A stretch of DNA of 12,724 nucleotides from Planctomycetes bacterium UBA1135 (GTDB lineage Bacteria; Planctomycetota; UBA1135). Under the pieces are notes generated by a model that was not told where the DNA came from, made no database searches, and was given only the letters and a program-made list of their open reading frames with translations. Below are positions 5,710-12,724 of the stretch, piece by piece; positions within the stretch are counted from its first letter, which is position 1; each line of letters opens with the position of its first letter. Made by a program: the position numbers and the translations under genes. The DNA is taken from contig DCAK01000080.1 of NCBI GenBank assembly GCA_002311925.1, forward strand, positions 1 through 12,724, given 5' to 3'.

Positions 5710-6810
5710 GTGAACGTCCTCCTCGCCTCCATCATGTTGGCCATTCCCGGCCATTTTGTTCCATTTCAAACTCCGGCTGGGGACGGGGTGGACAGGATAT
5801 TGAATCGCTTGGAAGGGCTCTCCGTGGCGGACCAATCCGTTCTGGTTGAGGAAATCCAGGCAGGAGTTCTGGCCGGGAACCACCCCAGACTCGAGGCATT
5901 GCGCAAATTGGCTCAATGGGCTGAAAAGGAAGGGTTGGAAACCAAGCCCATCAACCTCGCCTATTTCCAGGCGGAAAAATACGCCCCCGCCTTGAAGCTG
6001 CGCACCAAGGTCATGGGAGGCAAGAATAGGAAGTGGAAGTCATTGAAGGCAAAGTACTTCCGTAATTCCGATATCCCTTGGACCGCAACAGAATGGGCCT
6101 GGGACCATGGACGAAATCGTCTTCGGTCGCGACTCGACCCGCTGGGCCCCAAGGAAGTCCTCCGCGCCCTCCTTGAAGGGCAGATCGACCCCGAAGGCCG
6201 CCTTGCCGCCATGGCGGAGGGCTTCCTCGACCACGACTCGGGAATGGACGCCGAAGCCTGGTATTTCGAGCACTGCTACCGGGATCGCGACGGCTTGGTC
6301 TTTTCTGGAATCCGCCTTTTCGACATGTGGGGCACGACCCGCGAAATCGAGATTTCAGATGTGGAGGCCATCGCCTGGCTGCGCCGAGTTGCGGGAGAAG
6401 AAAAATTGCGTTCCCCCATCCCAAAAAGGCTCCACGACCCCATTTATTCGCGCATTCATGATTCTTTCGAGCATTGGCGCGAATATCGGGAATTGAGGCG
6501 AGCCCTCGCCGTCCGCCTCGTGGACCCGGGAGGCGAGGTCCCTCCCGTGTGGCGTCCCGTCGTGAAACGCCTTGATCGAGCCTGGGTGGATTTGAAGGTG
6601 GACCCTGCGGAAATGAGGAAATTTCTTGAAGCCCACTCGAAGCGAGACCGTTTTCTCGTGGAGAGCAAACTCCTGGCCGAAGTCGTGGACGCCGAAATTT
6701 CCTCCGATGAGAGGGAGCCATGGCGGGAGGAAACGTTGTCCACTTGCGTGGCTCGACTGGCCCTGAAGGAAGTCCGTGCCCTTGGGCTCCTCGGCGCAGG
6801 AATTCGCTAA
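5710..6810 (+). CDS. Unrecognised 366-residue protein, possibly exported
   Basis: I do not recognise this protein. The N terminus (MNVLLASIMLAIPGHFVPF) is hydrophobic and could be a signal sequence, although it lacks the usual early Lys/Arg. The rest is hydrophilic, rich in charged residues, Trp and Arg, and looks largely helical; no zinc-binding, nucleotide-binding or hydrolase motif stands out. Tryptophan-rich patches occur at about 120-140 (PWTATEWAWDHGRNRLRSRL) and near 255-260 (HWREYREL). GTG 5710 is the first start after an in-frame TAA at 5665-5667; an ATG at 5734 is an alternative that would shorten the hydrophobic segment. Base composition and codon use look like those of its neighbours, and the long open frame supports a real gene. 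It is divergent from the histone gene and 46 bp upstream of alr. Confidence 0.75.
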   Translation: MNVLLASIMLAIPGHFVPFQTPAGDGVDRILNRLEGLSVADQSVLVEEIQAGVLAGNHPRLEALRKLAQWAEKEGLETKPINLAYFQAEKYAPALKLRTKVMGGKNRKWKSLKAKYFRNSDIPWTATEWAWDHGRNRLRSRLDPLGPKEVLRALLEGQIDPEGRLAAMAEGFLDHDSGMDAEAWYFEHCYRDRDGLVFSGIRLFDMWGTTREIEISDVEAIAWLRRVAGEEKLRSPIPKRLHDPIYSRIHDSFEHWREYRELRRALAVRLVDPGGEVPPVWRPVVKRLDRAWVDLKVDPAEMRKFLEAHSKRDRFLVESKLLAEVVDAEISSDEREPWREETLSTCVARLALKEVRALGLLGAGIR

Positions 6811-6819
6811 GAATCCTCG

Positions 6820-6848
6820 TTGGAACCCGAGGGGGTTATCCGGATAAT
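6820..6848 (+). promoter_or_regulatory. Candidate sigma70-type promoter of alr giving a leaderless mRNA
   Basis: TTGGAA (6820-6825) and GATAAT (6843-6848, 5 of 6 consensus) are separated by exactly 17 nt. A start point about 7 nt downstream falls at 6855-6856, next to the alr ATG at 6857. There is no Shine-Dalgarno sequence at usual spacing, as expected for a leaderless transcript. Confidence 0.5.
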
Positions 6849-6856
6849 CTCATTCC

Positions 6857-8014
6857 ATGGCTCCCCGACACCGCGCATGGGCCGAGGTCGACCTTGACGC
6901 CTTCCGGTCCAATCTGCAGGAAACCGCAAAGATGGCAGGGGCCGCCGAAGTTTGGCCCGTCCTCAAGGCCAACGCCTATGGCCACGGGGCCAAAGAGACT
7001 GCCAGGATTTGCGAAGAAGAAGGAATCGCCCGCATCGGGGTTGGAGACAGCGGCGAAGCCCTGGAATTGAGAGGGCATGGAATCGCCACCCCTCTCCTGG
7101 TCCTCGGAACGGTCATCGACAGCGAGTTGCCGGACATGCTTTCGCACGGAATCGAGGTCGGAGTGCACTCCGAATTGCGGGCTCGCGAACTCGGGGCTCT
7201 CGCCGCCAATTCCGGAAGCACCCTCGGGGTTCACCTCAAGATCGACACCGGGATGGCCCGCTTGGGAGTCCGTCCCGAAGCGGCCCTGCGGGTGGCTCAA
7301 ACCATCGCCGAGTCCACGGCCCTGAATCTCCGCGGCGTGATGACCCACTTTTCATCCGCTTCGGCGGGCAAGACCGCCTCGGGGCAGCAGGCCCTCTTCG
7401 TCTCCGTCCTTGGGGAAATTCGGGACGCTGGCATTGAAATCCCATCGGTCCACTGCGCGTCTTCCGCCTCGATTTTTTCGGAAGGGGATTTCATCGGGGA
7501 TGCCGTTCGACCAGGAATCTCCCTCTTCGGCATCCTTCCCCCCGGAGTCGCCGAGGTCGCCCATCTTCGACCCGTTCTATCCCTGCGCGCCCAGGTGGTC
7601 TTTCTCAAGGACCTCCCGGCCGGCGCCCCGGTCGGATACGGCGGCAAGTGGACCTCCCACCGGCCGACCCGTCTCGCCACCCTGCCCATCGGCTACAACG
7701 ACGGTGTCCCCTATCGACTGGGAGCGCAGGGGCGGGGCAGCGCTCTCATTCGTGGAACCCGCTGCCCCATTGTGGGCGCCGTGAGCATGGACTACTGCAC
7801 GGTGGATGTGGGCCATGTTCCTGGAACCGAACTGGGGGATGTCGCCACCCTCATTGGCAGGGACGGTGTCGAAGAGATTCGGGCCGAGGAGGTGGCCAAC
7901 GCCGCAGGCACCATTCCGTATGAAGTTACATGCTCCCTGGGGGCCCGGGTTCACCGGGTGTTCCGCGGAGGCGAAGCCGGCTCCTCGATCCGGCCTCGCG
8001 AACCTGTGGCATGA
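6857..8014 (+). CDS. alr: Alanine racemase (PLP-dependent)
   Basis: Alr interconverts L- and D-alanine in the cytosol, supplying D-Ala for peptidoglycan. The 385-residue length is typical. The PLP lysine lies in VLKANAYGHG (Lys37). KIDTGMARLGV (128-138) follows, then AVRPGISLFG (216-225; Arg218 is expected near the PLP pyridine). The catalytic tyrosine is in VGYGGKW (Tyr261), where many homologues have VSYG. LATLPIGYNDGVPY (273-286) and VSMDYCTVDV complete the C-terminal beta domain. All key residues are present. The N terminus RAWAEVDLDAFRSNL fits the usual family start, so ATG 6857 is well supported. The last 20 or so residues (after RVHRVF) are extra. The stop overlaps the next gene as ATGA. 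Confidence 0.96.
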   Translation: MAPRHRAWAEVDLDAFRSNLQETAKMAGAAEVWPVLKANAYGHGAKETARICEEEGIARIGVGDSGEALELRGHGIATPLLVLGTVIDSELPDMLSHGIEVGVHSELRARELGALAANSGSTLGVHLKIDTGMARLGVRPEAALRVAQTIAESTALNLRGVMTHFSSASAGKTASGQQALFVSVLGEIRDAGIEIPSVHCASSASIFSEGDFIGDAVRPGISLFGILPPGVAEVAHLRPVLSLRAQVVFLKDLPAGAPVGYGGKWTSHRPTRLATLPIGYNDGVPYRLGAQGRGSALIRGTRCPIVGAVSMDYCTVDVGHVPGTELGDVATLIGRDGVEEIRAEEVANAAGTIPYEVTCSLGARVHRVFRGGEAGSSIRPREPVA

Positions 8015-11000
8015 AATCGCCTCTCTTCCCCTTGGGGGCTACCGGGCTGGTCGTCCTCTCCGCATTCCTTCCCATCCCGGTGCCGGCCTGGGCCCTCCCC
8101 TCCAAGCTGGTTGCGGGGGAAGCCCGATTGGATTTGGAAATCGCGGCAGCTTGGTTGACCTGGGGCCGCGGCAAGGTCCACCTTGAGGGAATCCTCCTTC
8201 TGGAAGGGGAGAAGAATTTTTTCAAGGCTCGAACGGTCATTCTGGAGACGGAAACACGCCCGGGTTCCTCCTTCTTGGCGCTCCGGCGCCTGAAGATGGA
8301 GGGGGCGGAAGTCTTGCTCGACAAGGAGAGGCTCGACTTGCTCTCCGGGGGCGAGGATGCGGAATTCGGACCCCTTGCCGTCGAGGTGGAGGACCTGCAA
8401 TTCGGCTGGAAAACCGCTGCCAAGACTTGGAGGGCCCAGGTCTTCAGCGGAGGAGGGAGCCTGGCCAACGGCGAAATTCAATTGGATGCGAGTCTCGGAA
8501 TGGAAGGGCTGGGGGCTCGATTCGCCCTTCAGGTTCGAGGGGCCGATCGCTTCCAGACCTGGCAAATCCGGGTCAAGGGGAACCAGCAACTTCCCCGCAC
8601 CGTGATTCTGGCGTCGGTCCCCGGCCTGCAGATTCAAAAGGGTGAACTGCGCCTGGACGGGGCCCTTGATGTGGAAAAGGGAGAGGTCCTGGCTTCCAAG
8701 CTTGAATTCCACCTCGCCGGAGGGGAGGCCCGCTATCGGGAACCCGGAAACTCCCTCCCCGATGACCTCTGGAAAGTGGAAAAGGTTGAAGCTGGGATTC
8801 GAGGCAGCCTCGCGGGGGGATTCCAGGCTCATGCGACCGCTTCATGGGGGGCTCATTCCTTTAGTGCCCAGAGCCTTCTGCTTCCCCGTGGGGACGATTG
8901 GGCCCTTCATATTCGAGGAGAAATCCCCGAAGCAACCCTCGACGATGCGGCACGGCGCCGACTTCTTCGCCTCGACCCCGGGGTCGGAGAAGTCCTGGAA
9001 GCCTTGAACCTCGTGGGGGCAAGCGCGCTGGGATTCGGGCTCGACGCCTTTCCCGGCGAACCGGTCCAATGGGCGGCCGCGGCCCGCGACCTCGACATGG
9101 AATTGACCTACCTCGGATTCCTCGAGGCCGATGGCGACCGCCCCTCCTTTCCCTATCCGGTGGAGGAACTGCACGGGGATGTGGCCATGATTCCAGGGCG
9201 GATTCTCCTCGAGGTGGACGGTCGGATGGGGGGAAGTCCCACCCATGGGATGGGAATCGTTTCTCTCCCCGAATCCGGAGCCGCCGGATTGGCCCTGGAT
9301 GTCGGCGTGGATTCCCTCCCGGTGGACGCAAGGGTGGAAGCCGCTCTCGCCGGGATTCCCGATGCGGCAGCCTTCTGGCGAGAGTTGGGTTCCCCCGTGG
9401 GCGGGAGGGCGCGGATTGATTTGAGGGTCCGCCGAGCCTCCGGAGGAAGGATGAAGGTGGGGCTTGGAATCCGGGGGAGGGTGGAGGGAACCCGATTCCG
9501 CCCCTTGGTTCTTCCCGTGGACTCAAGGCTGGAGGGTTTGGACTTTTCCTGGACGCCGGGGGAGGCCTCCTTCCATGGCGTTTTGTCGGCCTTGGGCAGC
9601 CAGGCTCAACTGACCGGAGATTTGTGGATGCCCCGTGAGGCCGACCTCCCATCGCTGCGAGTATCCGCCCGGGGCGAAGGGCTGACTCCCTCCGACGAGG
9701 ACCGCCAAGTCCTGGAAGACATTCTCGGCCTTCCCAAGGGAGCCTCGGACCTTTCCGTTTCCGGACCGGCCGGTTTCCAGGTTGATTTCTTCCGTCCGGG
9801 AAAGGCGAAAGAGCCGCAGATTCTGGTGGCATGGACGGACGGGCCATTGGACCTGGAATGGAAGCCGACCGAAACGCATTTCTCCGGAGCCATTGGAAAA
9901 GGCGCAGTGGTCCGAACTGGCGGGAAGACCCTTCTTTCCTTTCCATGGCTGGAATCCCGTGCCCTGGGAGGAAACGCCACGGCTGGGATTCTGAAATCGA
10001 CGACCTCGGATGCGACCCGGGCCCTCTGCAGATTCATGGACGTGGAAGCCTCCTTCGGGGGGCCTGACGGGATTGAATTGGCTGGAGACGCGACCCTTGA
10101 AGTTCTCGTGGGCGAAAATTTTTCCGCCAGTCTCCATCCCCGAAAACTGGATTTCAGCATCAAGGGGATGACGGGACACATTTCCACCGGCAGGATCCGG
10201 ACAACAGGGACCCTGCCCGGGGTTTTGAATGGAGAGGTGGAGGTGGAGGATGCAACCTGGGGCGGGCGCGACGGACTCGCCCAGGCTCGAGGCCGTGTGA
10301 GCATCGTGGACGCCGGCTTGGGGGACGAGGGGCTCGAGGGCGTATTCGCCCTGTCCCACGGGTCGTGGCTCTGGTCGGGGATGGCGTTTTCGAACATGAA
10401 GGGAATCGCGCGCAAGGGCGACCCGGGTTGGATTCTCAACGACCTGGGAGGCGACCTCCTCGGAGGCAGCTTCACCCCCGGCAAGGGAGCCATCGGAATT
10501 CCCGTCGAGGGAGGCGAGGGTTTCCTCAGGCTCGGATTCGAGAATCTGGATCTCGGCGCATTCCGGAATTGGTCGGGCTCCGACGGCCAATGGTCCGGCA
10601 AATTGGACGCCGTCCTGGATCTGCGAGGCCCCTTCGACGACCCTCTAGCCTGGAAGGGACCCATGAGTTTCCATGTGACGCGTGGGCAATTGGCCACCGT
10701 TCCTGTCCTTTCCGAGATTTGGAAAGCGGTCGGCGTGAACCCTCCTCTCTTTCGCCGCGGGACCCTGGCCCTCCAGGCCACGGGAGACGGCCAACTGCAA
10801 ATCGAAGACTTCGAATTGGACCACGACCTTCTTGCCGTCGAGGGAAAGGGAAGCATCGGCTTGGATGGATACCTCGACCTCAAGGTCAGCCTGAATCCAT
10901 TCAAGGTTTTTCGTTCCGTCCCCCTCTTGTCCCACGCCATCGATCTTCTCGTGGAACACGATGTCTACGGTCCAGCTTCCTCGCCCAGGGTGACCAAGCA

Positions 11001-11130
11001 CCCCATCGTCAGCATCCAAGGCCCGCCCTTGCCACGGGTACCCTTCCCATTCTGGCTTCCGCCCGAGCCTTCCCGTTCCTGGCTGGCCTCTCCGGCCCTG
11101 CGGGTGGAACCCTCCCCGCTCCGGGACTAA
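8011..11130 (+). CDS. Large exported AsmA/YhdP-like protein
   Basis: The 1039-residue product begins with a clear signal peptide: Lys2, a hydrophobic core (about 9-22) and an AWA site at 26-28, so cleavage is likely after residue 28. The mature part is dominated by repeated short beta-strand patterns (alternating hydrophobic residues, many Gly/Asp turns), as in AsmA-like beta-groove proteins. Residues about 870-1010 match the AsmA-like C-terminal domain: FDDPLAWKGPMSFHVTRGQL, then LFRRGTLALQATGDGQLQ, DLLAVEGKGSIGLDGYLDLK and a closing NPF. Such proteins are thought to help move or organise lipids between the membranes of diderms; that role is inferred here. Unlike classical AsmA there is no obvious membrane anchor other than the signal peptide. 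ATG 8011 overlaps the alr stop as ATGA; the frame is open from 7930, but those extra 27 residues precede the signal peptide and lie inside alr. Confidence 0.8.
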   Translation: MKSPLFPLGATGLVVLSAFLPIPVPAWALPSKLVAGEARLDLEIAAAWLTWGRGKVHLEGILLLEGEKNFFKARTVILETETRPGSSFLALRRLKMEGAEVLLDKERLDLLSGGEDAEFGPLAVEVEDLQFGWKTAAKTWRAQVFSGGGSLANGEIQLDASLGMEGLGARFALQVRGADRFQTWQIRVKGNQQLPRTVILASVPGLQIQKGELRLDGALDVEKGEVLASKLEFHLAGGEARYREPGNSLPDDLWKVEKVEAGIRGSLAGGFQAHATASWGAHSFSAQSLLLPRGDDWALHIRGEIPEATLDDAARRRLLRLDPGVGEVLEALNLVGASALGFGLDAFPGEPVQWAAAARDLDMELTYLGFLEADGDRPSFPYPVEELHGDVAMIPGRILLEVDGRMGGSPTHGMGIVSLPESGAAGLALDVGVDSLPVDARVEAALAGIPDAAAFWRELGSPVGGRARIDLRVRRASGGRMKVGLGIRGRVEGTRFRPLVLPVDSRLEGLDFSWTPGEASFHGVLSALGSQAQLTGDLWMPREADLPSLRVSARGEGLTPSDEDRQVLEDILGLPKGASDLSVSGPAGFQVDFFRPGKAKEPQILVAWTDGPLDLEWKPTETHFSGAIGKGAVVRTGGKTLLSFPWLESRALGGNATAGILKSTTSDATRALCRFMDVEASFGGPDGIELAGDATLEVLVGENFSASLHPRKLDFSIKGMTGHISTGRIRTTGTLPGVLNGEVEVEDATWGGRDGLAQARGRVSIVDAGLGDEGLEGVFALSHGSWLWSGMAFSNMKGIARKGDPGWILNDLGGDLLGGSFTPGKGAIGIPVEGGEGFLRLGFENLDLGAFRNWSGSDGQWSGKLDAVLDLRGPFDDPLAWKGPMSFHVTRGQLATVPVLSEIWKAVGVNPPLFRRGTLALQATGDGQLQIEDFELDHDLLAVEGKGSIGLDGYLDLKVSLNPFKVFRSVPLLSHAIDLLVEHDVYGPASSPRVTKHPIVSIQGPPLPRVPFPFWLPPEPSRSWLASPALRVEPSPLRD

Positions 11131-11140
11131 GGTGGCCGGA

Positions 11141-12232
11141 ATGCTCCATGCAGTCGTGATGGCGGGGGGGTCGGGCACCCGATTCTGGCCCGAAAGTCGG
11201 GAGGGGAAACCCAAGCAGCTCCTACCCTTGACGGGGGGCAAACCCATGATTGCGGAGACCCTCGACCGCTTGAGGCCCCTGATTCCCCCCGAAAGAACAT
11301 GGGTGGTATGTGGAGCGGCCCAGGCGGAGGGAATCCTTGAAGCCTGCCCCGACCTTGCGGAGGCTCAACTCATCGTCGAACCCTGCCGCAGGAACACCGC
11401 CGCCTGTGCCGGGTTGGCGGCCCTTGTGATTGCCGGGGAAGACCCTGAGGCGATTCTCGCCGTGCTTCCGGCCGACCATGCGATTTCCCCCCCCGAAGCC
11501 TTCCAGGATGCTCTTGAAGCCGCGGCCCATGCCGCTCGCATGCCCGAGACCCTGGTCACCTTTGGAATTCCTCCGACTCGACCCGCCACCGGATACGGCT
11601 ACATCCGAAGAGGAGCGGAGTGCGGGGAATTCGGGGGGGCCCGAGCTTGGAAAGTGGATCGGTTCAGCGAAAAGCCGGATGCTCCCACCGCCCGGACCTT
11701 TCTTGAGGAAGGGTCCTATCTCTGGAATGCCGGCATCTTCGTCTGGGGCGCCGAAACCCTGCTTATGGAAATCCACCGCCACCTCCCCGGCCTCGCCGCC
11801 GGGCTCGAATCCTTGAAGCCCTCCCTGGCAAGGGGCGATTTCAAGGAAGCCATCGCCACCCTCTACCCGACCCTGGAGTCCATCTCCGTGGATTACGGGA
11901 TCCTCGAAAAAGCTGAAAAAGTCGTCGTCATGGAAGCATCCTTTGATTGGAGTGATTTGGGTTCCTGGGATTCCCTTTGGGAAGAAAGTGAAAAGGACGC
12001 CGATGGAAATGCCGCCGTCCTTCCCGCGGGCGGCGCAATCGTCGCCAAGGATTCCTCCGGAGTCCTCGCCTATTCCTCCGAAGCTCAGACCATCGCCCTT
12101 CTCGGAGTCGAGAATCTCATCGTGGTCCGCACCCCGGATGTGGTTCTCGTCGCCCGGCGCGATCGGGCCGAGGAGGTCAAGGCCTTGGTGGAGAGACTCG
12201 AGGCGGAAGGCCGGGGCGACCTCTTGAAATGA
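11141..12232 (+). CDS. manC: Mannose-1-phosphate guanylyltransferase
   Basis: The enzyme makes GDP-mannose from mannose-1-phosphate and GTP, for cell-surface polysaccharides or glycosylation. The nucleotidyltransferase motifs are present: GGSGTRFWP (9-17) with PKQLLP (24-29), EPCRRNTA (80-87), LPADH (109-113), ATGYGYI (149-155), FSEKPD (175-180) and WNAGIF (195-200), followed by ISVDYGILEKAEKV and FDWSDLGSWDSLWE. At 363 residues it lacks the C-terminal phosphomannose isomerase domain of bifunctional forms. ATG 11141 is chosen because AAGGTGG (11129-11135) is well placed before it; GTG 11132 would add three residues. It starts 10 nt after the AsmA-like gene and overlaps ruvX as ATGA. A general sugar-1-phosphate guanylyltransferase of the same family is the only close alternative. 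Confidence 0.93.
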   Translation: MLHAVVMAGGSGTRFWPESREGKPKQLLPLTGGKPMIAETLDRLRPLIPPERTWVVCGAAQAEGILEACPDLAEAQLIVEPCRRNTAACAGLAALVIAGEDPEAILAVLPADHAISPPEAFQDALEAAAHAARMPETLVTFGIPPTRPATGYGYIRRGAECGEFGGARAWKVDRFSEKPDAPTARTFLEEGSYLWNAGIFVWGAETLLMEIHRHLPGLAAGLESLKPSLARGDFKEAIATLYPTLESISVDYGILEKAEKVVVMEASFDWSDLGSWDSLWEESEKDADGNAAVLPAGGAIVAKDSSGVLAYSSEAQTIALLGVENLIVVRTPDVVLVARRDRAEEVKALVERLEAEGRGDLLK

Positions 12233-12651
12233 GACGCGTGCTCTCGGTGGATTACGGGGGCCGCCGCACCGGCCTGGCGGTGAGCGATGCGGCCGGCATT
12301 ACCGCTCAACCCCTCGAGCCGATTGACAGCCTCGACCTTCAGGTGACCATTCAAGGAGTGGTGAAGGTGGCGGTGGACCGGGAAGTCGCGGTGGTTCTTG
12401 TGGGCATGCCCTACATGCCCGACGGGAGCGAGGGGGAGCAAGCGGCCCATGTCCGGCTCTTCGTCGGCGAGCTGGAAAAGCGACTTCCGGATGGGACCCA
12501 TGTCGTCTTCAAGGACGAGCGCCACACAACCAAGGAGGCCGCCAGTCTTTGGCGCCAGGCCGGCATCAAGGGCAAGAAGGCCAAGCCCTTTCTGGATTCA
12601 ACAGCGGCTGTGATTTTGCTGCGGGAATACCTGGAAGAAACCGCCGTATAA
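12229..12651 (+). CDS. ruvX: Putative Holliday junction resolvase / pre-16S rRNA nuclease RuvX (YqgF)
   Basis: This is a 140-residue RNase H-fold nuclease of the YqgF family, implicated in maturing the 5' end of 16S rRNA and proposed as a Holliday junction resolvase. Family motifs are intact: VDYGGRRTGLAVSD (7-20, catalytic Asp8), VLVGMPYMPDGSEGEQA (56-72), KDERHTTKEA (95-104, with Asp96) and LDSTAAVILLREYL (122-135, with Asp123). Length is normal. The ATG overlaps the manC stop as ATGA, so it is read as the last coding gene of the alr operon. Its stop codon TAA is part of the TATAAT that probably serves the next gene, rnpB. Which of the two proposed activities applies cannot be told from sequence. 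Confidence 0.95.
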   Translation: MRRVLSVDYGGRRTGLAVSDAAGITAQPLEPIDSLDLQVTIQGVVKVAVDREVAVVLVGMPYMPDGSEGEQAAHVRLFVGELEKRLPDGTHVVFKDERHTTKEAASLWRQAGIKGKKAKPFLDSTAAVILLREYLEETAV

Positions 12652-12652
12652 T
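12647..12652 (+). promoter_or_regulatory. -10 box of the rnpB promoter, overlapping the ruvX stop codon
   Basis: A perfect TATAAT at 12647-12652 includes the ruvX stop TAA (12649-12651). Transcription is expected to start about 7 nt later, at 12659-12661, exactly where the RNase P RNA appears to begin. No clear -35 at 16-18 nt upstream and no TGn extension were found. Confidence 0.6.
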
Positions 12653-12658
12653 CACCCC

Positions 12659-12724
12659 CGGAGTGTCGTCCGGGCGGCCGCGACTCGTTTCGGCGGGTCG
12701 AGGAAAGTCCGGGCTCCACAGGGC
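12659..12724 (+). ncRNA. rnpB: RNase P RNA, 5' end (partial, cut by window edge)
   Basis: RNase P RNA is the catalytic RNA that removes 5' leaders from precursor tRNAs. The diagnostic conserved block GAGGAAAGTCCGGGCTCC lies at 12700-12717, followed by ACAGGGC, matching the universally conserved 5' part of the bacterial RNA (P4/J3-4 region). Just before it CGACTCG and CGGGTCG form a stem (12680-12699 region) with a short loop, consistent with a simple P3. The remaining domains lie beyond the window. The 5' end is set from the TATAAT upstream and is uncertain by a few bases. Confidence 0.92.

Noticed and set aside
7930..8010. Longer start for the AsmA-like protein
   Set aside because: The 27 extra residues overlap alr and would precede a clear signal peptide; the ATGA overlap at 8011 fits the operon pattern.
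9606..10940. 444-codon open frame on the minus strand within the AsmA-like gene
   Set aside because: It is opposite a well-supported gene; the Arg/Ser/Pro-rich translation has no domain pattern and is expected from GC-rich antisense.
1..12724. Mobile element, phage, toxin-antitoxin, defence system or CRISPR array
   Set aside because: No transposase, integrase, repeat-spacer pattern or paired terminal repeats were seen; composition and gene content are uniform housekeeping.

Overview
The window is a GC-rich, densely coding stretch of a bacterial chromosome. It carries housekeeping genes only: no mobile element, CRISPR array or tRNA was seen. An exported AsmA-like protein together with alanine racemase and a GDP-mannose enzyme suggests a Gram-negative-type (diderm) cell with peptidoglycan. 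The order ftsH-folP-cdaA-cdaR-glmM recalls Myxococcota/Bdellovibrionota-type genomes, and a one-fold bacterial histone fits Bdellovibrionota or Planctomycetota. The phylum cannot be settled from the sequence alone; this placement is inference.

Region 1 (1-5285, + strand) is one tightly packed operon: the C-terminal end of ftsH, then folP (dihydropteroate synthase), cdaA (c-di-AMP synthase), cdaR (YbbR-type CdaA partner), glmM (phosphoglucosamine mutase) and tsaB (t6A tRNA modification). Every junction overlaps, by TTGA, ATGA, TTGA, 8 nt and ATGA in turn. The set links membrane proteolysis, folate, c-di-AMP signalling, the entry to peptidoglycan precursor synthesis and translation fidelity.

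Region 2 (5286-6856) is the most unusual part. A minus-strand gene encodes a 56-residue protein with a minimal histone fold (GRKT plus a downstream Asp). It has its own candidate promoter, an 80-nt leader with two hairpins, and a strong intrinsic terminator lying between it and the convergent tsaB. Divergent from it is a 366-residue protein that I do not recognise.

Region 3 (6820-12652, + strand) is a second operon: alr (alanine racemase, with a promoter that predicts a leaderless mRNA), a 1039-residue exported AsmA/YhdP-like protein, manC (mannose-1-phosphate guanylyltransferase) and ruvX (YqgF). It is a cell-envelope set with ruvX at the end. A perfect TATAAT overlaps the ruvX stop codon and is followed directly by the 5' end of the RNase P RNA gene (rnpB), cut off by the window edge.

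The features most worth a second look are the bacterial histone locus, the self-complementary Shine-Dalgarno sequence at cdaR, the rnpB promoter built into the ruvX stop codon, the probable leaderless alr transcript, and the unrecognised 366-residue protein.
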